Shown here one piece after another: positions 1 through 6,276 of a stretch of DNA of 10,161 nucleotides (positions are counted from its first letter, which is position 1; each line of letters starts with the position of its first letter). Position numbers and translations under genes: made by a program. The DNA comes from Gemmobacter sp. (GTDB lineage: Bacteria > Pseudomonadota > Alphaproteobacteria > Rhodobacterales > Rhodobacteraceae): the NCBI GenBank assembly GCA_003509785.1, contig DOMY01000308.1, forward strand, positions 3,294 through 13,454, in the 5' to 3' direction. The notes under the pieces are model-generated. The model saw nothing but the letters and a program-made list of their open reading frames with translations, had not been told where the DNA came from and did no database searches.

Positions 1-2
1 CC

Positions 3-18
3 CCCTGAGGGTATTTTT
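3..18 (+). terminator. Possible tail of an intrinsic terminator at the left edge
   Basis: A short CCC-TGA-GGG stem-loop is followed at once by TATTTTT, which looks like the 3' side of a rho-independent terminator for a plus-strand gene lying left of the window. The visible stem has only three pairs, and its base may continue beyond position 1, so this cannot be judged from the window alone. It also lies just past the 3' end of the minus-strand oxidoreductase gene. Confidence 0.25.
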
Positions 19-38
19 CCCAAGAGGAAGATGGCAGG

Positions 39-1079
39 TCAGAGACTGTCTTCCACCCGGAAGCCCGGCGGGATGCTGTCGCGATCTTCCAGGACAAGGT
101 CGGCCATCGTGGCCGCGACCTTGGGTGCCATGCCGAAGCCGATCTTGAAGCCGCCATTGGCGATGAAATGGCCGGGGCGGCCCGGCCATGGCCCCAGCAT
201 GGGTGCGCGGGATTTCGCCCGGGGGCGCAGGCCTGCCCAGCGATCAATCACCGGCGCATCGGCAAGGCAGGGCAGGGCGGCGATGGCGCGGGTGTGCAGA
301 TCCTCCAACTGGCTGTCGGTGGCGGTTGCGTCGGACCACTGGTATTCCGAGGTGGAGCCGATGGCCACCGTGCCGTCTTCATGCGGGATGATGTGCAGGC
401 TGCCCGCATAGATCTGCGGCAGGGCGCGCGCATCGACGCGCAGCGACAGGGCCTGCCCTTTGACGCCCGCCCCCACGGGTTTTCCCAGTGCCTGCGACAG
501 ATCTGCCAGACCGGCAGTGCCGGTGGCATGGATCACCGCGCCGATTTCGGGCGCATCGCCCAGCAGGATCTCGCCCCCCTGTGCGGTGATCGCGGCGGCC
601 AGCGCGGCGGCGGCCTGACGCGGGTGCAGCCGGGCCGAGAGCGTGTCATGGATCAGCAGGCCGGTAGGGCTGACGGGTTCCCAGGGCGCGCCGGTGGCGG
701 GCACGACCTGCCAGACGGCCTGCCCCTGCCACAGCGCTGCGGCAGAGGTGGCGCGGGCGCGGGCGCTTTCCACCGCGCGGGCATCGGCCAGAGGTTGCAG
801 GCGCCCCGTGCGGGCATAGCCGGGCGACAGGCCGGAGGCTGCCGCAACGCCCGCCCAGAAGGCTTCGGCAATAAGCAGGCTGTCCAGCTGGAACTGTTTC
901 TTGGGGTTCCAGTTTTCCGGCATATGCGGGCTGAGCGCGCCCACCAGCCCGCCCGAGGCACCGGCGCCGATATGCGCGGTTTCGATCAGACGGACCCGGG
1001 CGCCCCGGCGAGCAAGCTCCCATGCGCAGGACAGGCCGAAGATGCCACCGCCCCGCACTGTCACATCCTGCCTTGCCAT
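39..1079 (-). CDS. FAD-dependent oxidoreductase, DAO family (possible MnmC oxidoreductase-domain counterpart)
   Basis: This is a 346-residue protein of the D-amino-acid-oxidase-like flavoprotein family. Seen in the sequence: an N-terminal Rossmann dinucleotide motif, GGGIFG at about residues 10-15, followed by an acidic residue (Glu33) that usually binds the ADP ribose. A GAGASGG segment lies at 38-44, and the C-terminal FAD-contact region has GLRPRAKSRAPMLG (about 283-296) and NGGFKIGFG (about 308-316). The start is an ATG at 1079 preceded by a purine-rich GGAAAGGG. It diverges from mnmD with 50 bp between start codons. In many proteobacteria the MnmC protein fuses an MnmD methyltransferase to a DAO-family oxidoreductase that removes the carboxymethyl group from cmnm5(s2)U34 in tRNA, so by context this gene could supply that activity separately. 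That is inference: DAO proteins also include glycine and other amine oxidases, and sequence alone does not decide the substrate. Confidence 0.85.
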   Translation of the reverse strand: MARQDVTVRGGGIFGLSCAWELARRGARVRLIETAHIGAGASGGLVGALSPHMPENWNPKKQFQLDSLLIAEAFWAGVAAASGLSPGYARTGRLQPLADARAVESARARATSAAALWQGQAVWQVVPATGAPWEPVSPTGLLIHDTLSARLHPRQAAAALAAAITAQGGEILLGDAPEIGAVIHATGTAGLADLSQALGKPVGAGVKGQALSLRVDARALPQIYAGSLHIIPHEDGTVAIGSTSEYQWSDATATDSQLEDLHTRAIAALPCLADAPVIDRWAGLRPRAKSRAPMLGPWPGRPGHFIANGGFKIGFGMAPKVAATMADLVLEDRDSIPPGFRVEDSL

Positions 1080-1129
1080 TGGCGTGCCCTTTCCGCAGTC
1101 TCGCGCGCGGATCTGTAGGGTAAAGCGGC
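1080..1129. promoter_or_regulatory. Divergent promoter region between the oxidoreductase and mnmD
   Basis: Only 50 bp separate the two start codons, so any promoters must overlap each other or extend into the coding sequences. On the minus strand GGAAAGGG is a plausible ribosome-binding site for the oxidoreductase. On the plus strand the TAGGG about 10 bases ahead of the mnmD ATG is weak. I could not pick out convincing -35/-10 pairs. Confidence 0.35.
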
Positions 1130-1804
1130 ATGGTGGACCAGAGGGCGGAACTTGACTGGCGGGATGGGGTGATTCCGGTCTCGACGCGGTTTGACGACCC
1201 GTATTTCAGCCTGAATGACGGGCTGGCGGAAACGCGGCATGTGTTTCTGGCGGGCAACCGGCTGGAGGCGCGGCTGTGCGACGGGTTTCAGATTGCCGAA
1301 CTGGGCTTCGGCACCGGGCTGAACCTGCTGGCGGTGCAGATCCTCTGGGCGCGGATGGGTGCGCCGGGGCGGCTGCGGTTCACCAGTTTCGAGGCGTTTC
1401 CGATGGCGGCAGAGGATATCGCGCGGGCGCTGGATCATTTTCCCGAGGCGCGGGCGGTGGCGGGGCCGTTTATGGCGCAATGGGCGACGGGGCGGCGGCG
1501 GCTGGACCTGCCGGGGATCGAGGCCGAAATCATCATCGGGGATGCGCGCGATACGCTGTCTGCCTGGCCGGGCCGGGCGGATGCCTGGTTTCTGGATGGC
1601 TTTTCCCCGGCCAAGAACCCGGAATTGTGGAGCGATTCGCTGATGGCCGAGGTGGGAGCCCATACAAATCTGCATGGCAGCTTTGCCACCTATACGGCCG
1701 CCGGGGCGGTACGCCGGGCCTTGCAGGCTGCGGGCTTTCAGGTAGACCGTTTGCCAGGCCATGGGCGCAAGCGCCACATGACCGTCGGAACGCGCCAGAC
1801 CTGA
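1130..1804 (+). CDS. mnmD: tRNA (5-methylaminomethyl-2-thiouridine)(34)-methyltransferase MnmD
   Basis: This 224-residue SAM-dependent methyltransferase corresponds to the N-terminal half of bifunctional MnmC. The family methylates nm5(s2)U34 to mnm5(s2)U34 in the wobble position of certain tRNAs, in the cytosol. Seen: the N-terminal segment with FDDPYFSLNDGLAETRHVFL, the SAM-binding motif ELGFGTGLN at residues 57-65, the family signature DGFSPAKNPELW at 156-167, TYTAAGAVRRAL near 188-198, and the closing GRKRHM at 212-217. The FAD domain that follows in fused MnmC is absent; the protein stops after the methyltransferase domain, so this is the stand-alone form. The start is ATG at 1130 with a weak upstream purine stretch. 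It is followed after 58 bp by a transporter gene on the same strand. The assignment is strong because motif order and length match. Confidence 0.93.
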   Translation: MVDQRAELDWRDGVIPVSTRFDDPYFSLNDGLAETRHVFLAGNRLEARLCDGFQIAELGFGTGLNLLAVQILWARMGAPGRLRFTSFEAFPMAAEDIARALDHFPEARAVAGPFMAQWATGRRRLDLPGIEAEIIIGDARDTLSAWPGRADAWFLDGFSPAKNPELWSDSLMAEVGAHTNLHGSFATYTAAGAVRRALQAAGFQVDRLPGHGRKRHMTVGTRQT

Positions 1805-1851
1805 AACCCCCTGCCGGTTGCTGCCTGCCCCCCCGGGGCCGGGCCTGCCAT

Positions 1852-1856
1852 GAGGA
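1852..1856 (+). promoter_or_regulatory. Ribosome-binding site that fixes the transporter start
   Basis: GAGGA lies six bases ahead of the ATG at 1863. It supports that start over an overlapping out-of-frame ATG at 1850. Confidence 0.6.
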
Positions 1857-1862
1857 TCGAGC

Positions 1863-2753
1863 ATGATCGCCCAGGCGAAACAGAACACCGGACTTGGCAT
1901 TCTGCTGATGTCGGCCACCGCGCTGGTCTTTGCGCTGCAGGACGGGATCTCGCGGCATCTGTCGGCGGAATACAATGTCTACATGGTGGTGGCCGTGCGG
2001 TTCTGGTTCTTTGCGCTGTTCGCGCTGGCGCTGGCCTCGCGGTTGCCGGGCGGGATCGCGGCGCATCTGCGGCCGCGTTATCCGCTGCTGCAGGTGACGC
2101 GGGCGGTGGTGCTGGTGGTGGAGGTGGTGATCATGATCCTCGCCTTCGTGCAGCTGGGGCTGATCAACACCCATGCGGTTTTCGTCTGCTATCCGCTGTT
2201 CGTGGCGGCGCTTTCGGGGCCGGTGCTGGGCGAGAAGGTGGGCTGGCGGCGCTGGCTGGCCATCGGCGTGGGCTTTGTGGGGGTGCTTGTCATCCTGCAG
2301 CCGGGCGTTTCGGTGTTTTCGCCTTGGGCCATCGTGCCGCTGATATCGGCGCTGATGTTCGCGCTTTATGCGCTGCTGACGCGCTATGTGGCGCAGGGGG
2401 ATAGTGCAGGCACGTCCTTCCTGTGGACGGGCTGCATCTGCGCAATTGCCATCACGCCGCTGGGCCTGTGGTTCTGGGAGCCGATGACGCTGCCGGACTG
2501 GGGCTGGATGGTGACGCTGTGCCTGACCGCGGCCGGGGCGCATTACATGATGATCAAGGCCTATGAGGTGGCAGAGGCCAGCGATGTGCAGCCCTTTGCG
2601 CTGCTGCAGCTGGTGTTCATCGCCATTCTGGGCCTGACCGTCTTCGATGAAGAGCTGAAGTCGAATGTGGTGATCGGCGCGGCGCTGGTGATGGGGGCGG
2701 CGCTGTTCACCCTGCTGCGGGCGCGGATCGCGGCGCGCCGGGCCAATGCGTGA
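1863..2753 (+). CDS. DMT superfamily (EamA-type) transporter
   Basis: This is a 296-residue inner-membrane protein with about ten hydrophobic helices arranged as two EamA-like halves (roughly residues 9-147 and 153-286), the usual length and topology of drug/metabolite transporters. Seen: the early VFALQDGISR segment typical of these proteins, a GEKVGWRRWLAIGVGFVGVLVI stretch at the end of the first repeat, and a second repeat ending in a similar Asp/Glu-rich turn (FDEELKSN) before the last helix. The C-terminus is basic (RARIAARRANA), as expected for a cytoplasmic tail. The substrate cannot be read from the sequence: family members export amino acids, purines, riboflavin precursors or other small metabolites. 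It sits 58 bp behind mnmD and may be cotranscribed with it, but no functional link is evident. Confidence 0.9.
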   Translation: MIAQAKQNTGLGILLMSATALVFALQDGISRHLSAEYNVYMVVAVRFWFFALFALALASRLPGGIAAHLRPRYPLLQVTRAVVLVVEVVIMILAFVQLGLINTHAVFVCYPLFVAALSGPVLGEKVGWRRWLAIGVGFVGVLVILQPGVSVFSPWAIVPLISALMFALYALLTRYVAQGDSAGTSFLWTGCICAIAITPLGLWFWEPMTLPDWGWMVTLCLTAAGAHYMMIKAYEVAEASDVQPFALLQLVFIAILGLTVFDEELKSNVVIGAALVMGAALFTLLRARIAARRANA

Positions 2754-2757
2754 TGCG

Positions 2758-2771
2758 CGGGGCTTGCCCCG
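2758..2771 (+). other. Short GC hairpin after the transporter gene
   Basis: CGGGG and CCCCG arms flank a four-base CTTG loop five bases after the transporter stop codon. There is no T-run, so it is not a classical intrinsic terminator. It may stabilise the 3' end of the transcript or be a chance GC palindrome. Confidence 0.3.
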
Positions 2772-2817
2772 GGCTGCGCCGGCCGTAAGCTGACCCCTCC
2801 GATACGGGGGCGGCGGC

Positions 2818-3300
2818 ATGATTCTGACCGAAGGGTTCTTTCCCGGTGCGCTTGGCGGAATGGCCGCGTTGCATGGCGCGCATTATGCGCGGGACTGGGG
2901 CTTTGGCACCTTCTTCGAGGCGAAGGTGGCGGCAGAGCTGGCGGCCTTTGCGCTGCGGCAGGGCGGCGCCGATCTGGTGCTGCTGGCGCAGGATGGCGAA
3001 GGCTTGGCGGCATCGCTGATCCTTGATCTGCACGATCCGGCCTCGGGGCCGCCCGGGGCGCATCTGCGGTGGTTCATCGTGGCAGACCGCTGCCGGGGCA
3101 GCGGGATCGGGCGTCGGATGCTGGCAATGGCGATGGATCATGTTGATACCCATGCCGGGGGGCGCGCCTGGCTGACCACCTTTGCCGGGCTTGGTGCGGC
3201 GCGGCACCTGTATGAAACCGCAGGCTTCCGGCTGGTGGCCGAGGCCGAGGGCGCGGCCTGGGGCACCCGCGTTCTGGAGCAGGAATTCCGGCGGGGCTGA
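2818..3300 (+). CDS. GNAT family N-acetyltransferase
   Basis: This 160-residue protein consists of one GNAT domain. Seen: the acetyl-CoA pyrophosphate-binding loop RCRGSGIGRRML at residues 91-102 (R-G-x-G-I-G core), a WFIV beta strand just before it at 85-88, and the C-terminal TFAGLGAARHLYETAGFRLV at 121-140, which is the usual acceptor-side motif. The final stretch, with AWGTRVLEQEF, resembles the acetyltransferase half of MarR/GNAT fusion proteins, but no helix-turn-helix domain is present here. The acceptor (protein, amino acid or drug) is unknown. A GGGGG run 7-12 bases ahead of the ATG may serve for ribosome binding, and it could pair with an upstream CCCC at 2794-2797. It lies 64 bp after the transporter and converges with uvrC. 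Confidence 0.85.
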   Translation: MILTEGFFPGALGGMAALHGAHYARDWGFGTFFEAKVAAELAAFALRQGGADLVLLAQDGEGLAASLILDLHDPASGPPGAHLRWFIVADRCRGSGIGRRMLAMAMDHVDTHAGGRAWLTTFAGLGAARHLYETAGFRLVAEAEGAAWGTRVLEQEFRRG

Positions 3301-3324
3301 CCGCCCCGGGCCGGTTCAGCCCCG
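3292..3324. terminator. Inverted repeat at the convergent GNAT/uvrC ends
   Basis: CGGGGCTGA at 3292-3300 is the exact reverse complement of TCAGCCCCG at 3316-3324, giving a nine-pair stem with a 15-base GC-rich interior that contains CCCGGG. Both stop codons lie in the arms: TGA of the GNAT gene at 3298-3300 and TGA of uvrC read from the other strand at 3316-3318. Both proteins therefore end in Arg-Gly-stop. No T-run follows on either strand, so it would be a non-classical bidirectional terminator or mRNA-end stabiliser. Confidence 0.45.
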
Positions 3325-5190
3325 GTCGTGAAAGAAATCGTGGATCTGCTGTGCCATGGCTTCGGATATGCCGGTGACGGCCATCAGATCTTCGACTGCG
3401 GCGCGGGATACCGCCTTGGCGCTGCCGAAATGCGCCAGCAACGCGCGTTTGCGGGCGGCGCCGACGCCCGGCACCTCGTCCAGCGGTGTGGCGGTTGTGG
3501 CCTTGGCGCGTTTGGCGCGATGGGCGCCGATGGCCCAGCGGTGCGCCTCGTCGCGCAGGCGCTGCACGAAATACAGCACCGGATCATTCATCCGCAGGGC
3601 AAAGGGCGGCGCGCCGGGGCGGTAGAATTCTTCCTTGCCGTGATCGCGGTCCACACCTTTGGCGACGCCGACAAAGGGGATATCATCCACCCCCAGTTCG
3701 GTCATGATTTCACCCACCGCCGAAATCTGCCCGGCGCCGCCGTCGATCAGCAGCAGATCGGGCCAGAGGTCGGTCTTGCGTTCGGGGTCTTCCTTCAGCA
3801 GGCGTTCGAAGCGGCGGGTCAGCACCTCTTTCATCATGCCGAAATCGTCGCCCTGCGCGCCTGCCTCGCCCTTGATGTTGAACTTGCGATACTGGGATTT
3901 CAGGAAACCCTCGGCCCCCGCCACGATCATGCCGCCCACCGCATGGGCGCCCTGAATATGGCTGTTGTCATAGACCTCGATCCGTTTGGGCGGGGCGTCC
4001 AGATCGAAGGCTTCGGCCAGCCCTTGCAACAGCTTGTTCTGGGTGGAGCTTTCGGCCATCCGCCGCGCCAGGCTTTCGCGCGCGTTCCGGTGGGCGTTTT
4101 CCAGCAGTTCGGCCTTTTCGCCGCGCAGGGGCACCGCCAGTTCCACCTTGCGGCCGGCCCGGTCTGACAGAAGCTGCGTCACCAGATCTTCGTTATCCAC
4201 CGCATGGGACAGCAGGATCAGGCGGGGCGGTTCCTTGTCATCGTAGAACTGGCTGAGGAAGGCCTCCAGAATCTCGGGCTCTTCGGCACCAGCGCCGGTC
4301 TTGGGGTAGAAATCCTTGTTGCCCCAGCTTTGATTGGCGCGGATGAAGAACACCTGCACGCAGGCCTGCCCGCCTTCCAGATGCAGCGCCACCACATCCG
4401 CCTCGGCCACGCCGCGCGGGTTGATGCCCTGGGTGCTTTGCACGGCGGTCAGCGCCTTGATCCGGTCACGCAGCGCGGCGGCGCGTTCGAACTCCATGTC
4501 TTCAGAGGCCAGCGCCATGGCCTTGGCCAGATCGGCCTGAACGGAGGTGGATTTGCCTTCCAGAAACCGCGTCGCATCCTCCACCAGCCCGGCATAATCG
4601 GATTCCGATATCCGGCCGACGCAGGGCCCGGCGCAGCGCTTGATCTGGAACAGCAGGCAGGGGCGGCTGCGGCCGGAAAACATGCTGTCGGAACAGGTGC
4701 GCAGCTGGAACACGCGCTGCAGCTGGTTCAGCGTGCGGTTCACCGCGCCCGCCGATGCAAAGGGGCCGAAGTAGCGGCCCTTTTCACCCCGCTTGCCGCG
4801 ATGCTTGGTAATCATCGGGAAGGGATGGCCGGTGGGGATCAGGATATTGGGAAAGGATTTGTCATCGCGCAGCAGCACGTTGTAGCGCGGTTTCAGCTGC
4901 TTGATCAGGTTCTGTTCCAGCAGCAGCGCCTCGGTTTCGGTGCGCGTCGTCAGGAACATCATCGAAGCGGTTTCATGGATCATCCGCGCGATCCGCCCCG
5001 AATGGCCCGAGGGCCGGGCATAATTCGAGACCCGCGCCTTCAGATTGCGCGCCTTGCCGACATAGAGCACTTCGTTCGCGGCGTTCAGCATCCGATAGAC
5101 CCCGGGCGAGCCGTCAAGTGTGCGCAGGTAATCCTGAATCACCTCATGTCCGGTGCGTGGGACGGTGGGTTCGGCTGTATTGTCCGGCAC
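3316..5190 (-). CDS. uvrC: Excinuclease ABC subunit C (UvrC)
   Basis: This is the 624-residue nuclease of bacterial nucleotide excision repair. With UvrA and UvrB it makes the 3' and 5' incisions around bulky DNA lesions. Domains seen in order: a GIY-YIG nuclease (GVY at 30-32, YVG at 43-45, TETEALLLEQ at 84-93) for the 3' cut; four cysteines at 166, 178, 186 and 190, with spacing that fits the UvrC iron-sulphur cluster; the UVR motif that contacts UvrB (EFERAAALRDRI, about 233-244); an RNase H-like 5' nuclease with Asp408 (YDNSH), Asp483 (LIDGG) and Asp547/His550 (RDEAH); and a C-terminal helix-hairpin-helix pair (about 571-622). All key residues are present and the length is normal. The start is GTG at 5190, supported by AGAGGA upstream. 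It lies 309 bp behind the SDR gene and has its own upstream region with a LexA-type box. Confidence 0.98.
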   Translation of the reverse strand: MPDNTAEPTVPRTGHEVIQDYLRTLDGSPGVYRMLNAANEVLYVGKARNLKARVSNYARPSGHSGRIARMIHETASMMFLTTRTETEALLLEQNLIKQLKPRYNVLLRDDKSFPNILIPTGHPFPMITKHRGKRGEKGRYFGPFASAGAVNRTLNQLQRVFQLRTCSDSMFSGRSRPCLLFQIKRCAGPCVGRISESDYAGLVEDATRFLEGKSTSVQADLAKAMALASEDMEFERAAALRDRIKALTAVQSTQGINPRGVAEADVVALHLEGGQACVQVFFIRANQSWGNKDFYPKTGAGAEEPEILEAFLSQFYDDKEPPRLILLSHAVDNEDLVTQLLSDRAGRKVELAVPLRGEKAELLENAHRNARESLARRMAESSTQNKLLQGLAEAFDLDAPPKRIEVYDNSHIQGAHAVGGMIVAGAEGFLKSQYRKFNIKGEAGAQGDDFGMMKEVLTRRFERLLKEDPERKTDLWPDLLLIDGGAGQISAVGEIMTELGVDDIPFVGVAKGVDRDHGKEEFYRPGAPPFALRMNDPVLYFVQRLRDEAHRWAIGAHRAKRAKATTATPLDEVPGVGAARKRALLAHFGSAKAVSRAAVEDLMAVTGISEAMAQQIHDFFHDRG

Positions 5191-5196
5191 GGAAAT

Positions 5197-5202
5197 TCCT
5201 CT
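5197..5202 (-). promoter_or_regulatory. Ribosome-binding site supporting the GTG start of uvrC
   Basis: Read on the minus strand, AGAGGA lies six bases before GTG at 5190. It supports the GTG start, because no in-frame ATG lies close upstream. Confidence 0.6.
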
Positions 5203-5265
5203 TTTCGGGAGTCATCGATTCCCCGTTTCGCTGCAATGATAGCGGGGGGAGTTCAAGAGGGAAGC

Positions 5266-5287
5266 TATCCACCGTTTCTGTGGATAA
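5266..5287. promoter_or_regulatory. DnaA-box-containing inverted repeat in the uvrC leader
   Basis: TGTGGATAA at 5279-5287 is the reverse complement of TTATCCACA, an exact match to the strong DnaA-box consensus. A second, imperfect copy in the opposite orientation precedes it, so TATCCAC (5266-5272) and GTGGATA (5280-5286) form a perfect seven-base inverted repeat with a seven-base spacer. In the uvrC transcript this would also fold as a stem-loop about 75-100 bases ahead of the start codon. DnaA control of uvrC is inference only. Confidence 0.4.
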
Positions 5288-5378
5288 CTCTGCGGAGAAA
5301 ACTTGGGAGGTGGCAAAAACTCCTTGTTTTCTTGAGGGTTCGTTAAGGTGCTGAAAAAATAGGCCGCTTCGCAACGCA

Positions 5379-5414
5379 TTGAAAAGTATATATAAATTTT
5401 TTCAAGTCACGCAA
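5379..5414 (-). promoter_or_regulatory. Candidate uvrC promoter in an AT-rich island
   Basis: Positions 5378-5405 are almost purely A/T in an otherwise GC-rich window. On the minus strand TATACT (5390-5385) is a good -10 candidate. TTGCGT (5414-5409) would be a weak -35 with an 18-bp spacer. TTGAAAA (5379-5385) and TTTTCAA (5399-5405) also form a seven-base inverted repeat around the TATATATAA core. Transcription from here would give uvrC a leader of about 190 bases. Confidence 0.4.
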
Positions 5415-5443
5415 GGGGCTGATAAGACAGGGCTTTTCTGACA

Positions 5444-5458
5444 GTTCCGTGACGGTTC
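5444..5458. promoter_or_regulatory. Putative LexA (SOS) box, GTTC-N7-GTTC
   Basis: GTTC at 5444-5447 and GTTC at 5455-5458 are separated by exactly seven bases. This is the direct-repeat LexA operator known from alphaproteobacteria such as Rhodobacter, unlike the CTG-N10-CAG box of Escherichia coli. It lies in the gap upstream of uvrC, a DNA-repair gene, about 30 bp above the candidate -35 element. In that position it could act as an upstream operator or as an activator site, or it could overlap a second promoter that I did not recognise. Confidence 0.55.
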
Positions 5459-5499
5459 CGCGGAAAGTGGACAACTTCTGCAGCTGCCTTACCGTAACG

Positions 5500-6276
5500 T
5501 CATTCGGTGCCCATCACATCCGGGGTTTGCCAGGCCAGATGCTGGCCGCCGTCGATGCACAGAAGTTGCCCGGTGACGGCCTGTGCATCCAGCAGATAGC
5601 CCAGGGCGGCGCAGATATCCGAAGGATGGGCGCCCCGGCCCAGAACGGTGGCGGCGCGCTGGGTGGCATAGGCTTCGGCGGATTGGCGATCGCCTTGCAG
5701 GGTCGGGCCGGGACCGATGGCATTGACCCGGATCTGCGGCGCAAGCGCCTGTGCGGCGGTCTGGGTCAGCGCCCAGAGGCCCATCTTTGCCAGAGTATAG
5801 GTCATGAAATCGGGCGTAAGCTTGCGCACGCGCTGGTCGATCATGTTGACCACCAGCGCGCTGGCCAGCGGCTCGCCCGCCAGATCGCGCAGGGTGGTGG
5901 GGGCCTGCGCGGCAAAGGCCTGGGTCAGCACGAAGGGGGCGCGCAGGTTGCTTTCCATATGCCGGTCCCAGTTGCGCCGGGTGGCCGTCAGGATCGTATC
6001 CCGCTCAAAGATGGAGGCATTGTTGACCAGCAGGGTCAGCGGCCCGCCAAGGGCGGCGGCGGCACGGGGAACGAGGGCCTGGGTTTCGGCTTCTGACAGC
6101 AGATCGGCCTGCAGAAGCGCGCCCTGCCTGCCCTGCGCGGTGATGCCTTGCAGGGTTTCGGTGGCGCCTTCGGCGCTGCCTGCATAATGCACGGCCACAT
6201 CATAGCCGCGCCCCGCCAGATACAGGGCCATCGCCTGCCCAAGCCTGCGCCCGGCGCCTGTCACCAGCGCGCGCAT
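5500..6276 (-). CDS. SDR family oxidoreductase, pteridine-reductase (PTR1/FolM)-like
   Basis: This is a 258-residue short-chain dehydrogenase, numbered from the ATG at 6276. Seen: the cofactor loop TGAGRRLG at 6-13, where the Arg-containing form is typical of NADPH-using pteridine reductases; NNAS at 85-88; the active-site Tyr160 and Lys164 (YTLAK); and VNAIGPGPT near 184-192. In place of the usual catalytic Ser there is Asp147 in the segment VVNMID, exactly 13 residues before the Tyr. This matches the Asp-Tyr-Lys arrangement known from trypanosomatid pteridine reductase PTR1. It may therefore reduce dihydropterins or dihydrofolate; this is inference from the motif. The ATG overlaps the antiporter stop codon (TGATG), implying translational coupling. 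A GTG at 6279 is an alternative start one codon earlier. uvrC follows after a 309-bp gap. Confidence 0.88.
   Translation of the reverse strand: MRALVTGAGRRLGQAMALYLAGRGYDVAVHYAGSAEGATETLQGITAQGRQGALLQADLLSEAETQALVPRAAAALGGPLTLLVNNASIFERDTILTATRRNWDRHMESNLRAPFVLTQAFAAQAPTTLRDLAGEPLASALVVNMIDQRVRKLTPDFMTYTLAKMGLWALTQTAAQALAPQIRVNAIGPGPTLQGDRQSAEAYATQRAATVLGRGAHPSDICAALGYLLDAQAVTGQLLCIDGGQHLAWQTPDVMGTE

Noticed and set aside
1805..1862. Terminator between mnmD and the transporter
   Set aside because: The C- and G-rich run can form short stems, but none is followed by a T-run. Read-through into the transporter is more likely.
1533..2819. Long open frame on the minus strand opposite the transporter gene (about 428 codons)
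   Set aside because: It is antisense to clear mnmD and transporter genes, is rich in Arg, His, Gln and Pro as expected for a high-GC shadow frame, and has no recognisable motif.
4204..5346. Open frame on the plus strand opposite uvrC (about 380 codons)
   Set aside because: It is antisense to UvrC, whose domains and catalytic residues are all intact; no motif is seen in the shadow frame.
5144..5374. Small minus-strand open frame (76 codons) in the uvrC leader
   Set aside because: It overlaps the uvrC start out of frame, spans the DnaA-type repeat, and has no recognisable domain or good ribosome-binding site.
5260..5480. Possible replication origin (DnaA box plus AT-rich island)
   Set aside because: There is only one exact DnaA box, no cluster of boxes, and no dnaA, hemE, parA or rep gene nearby. 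A uvrC control region explains it better.
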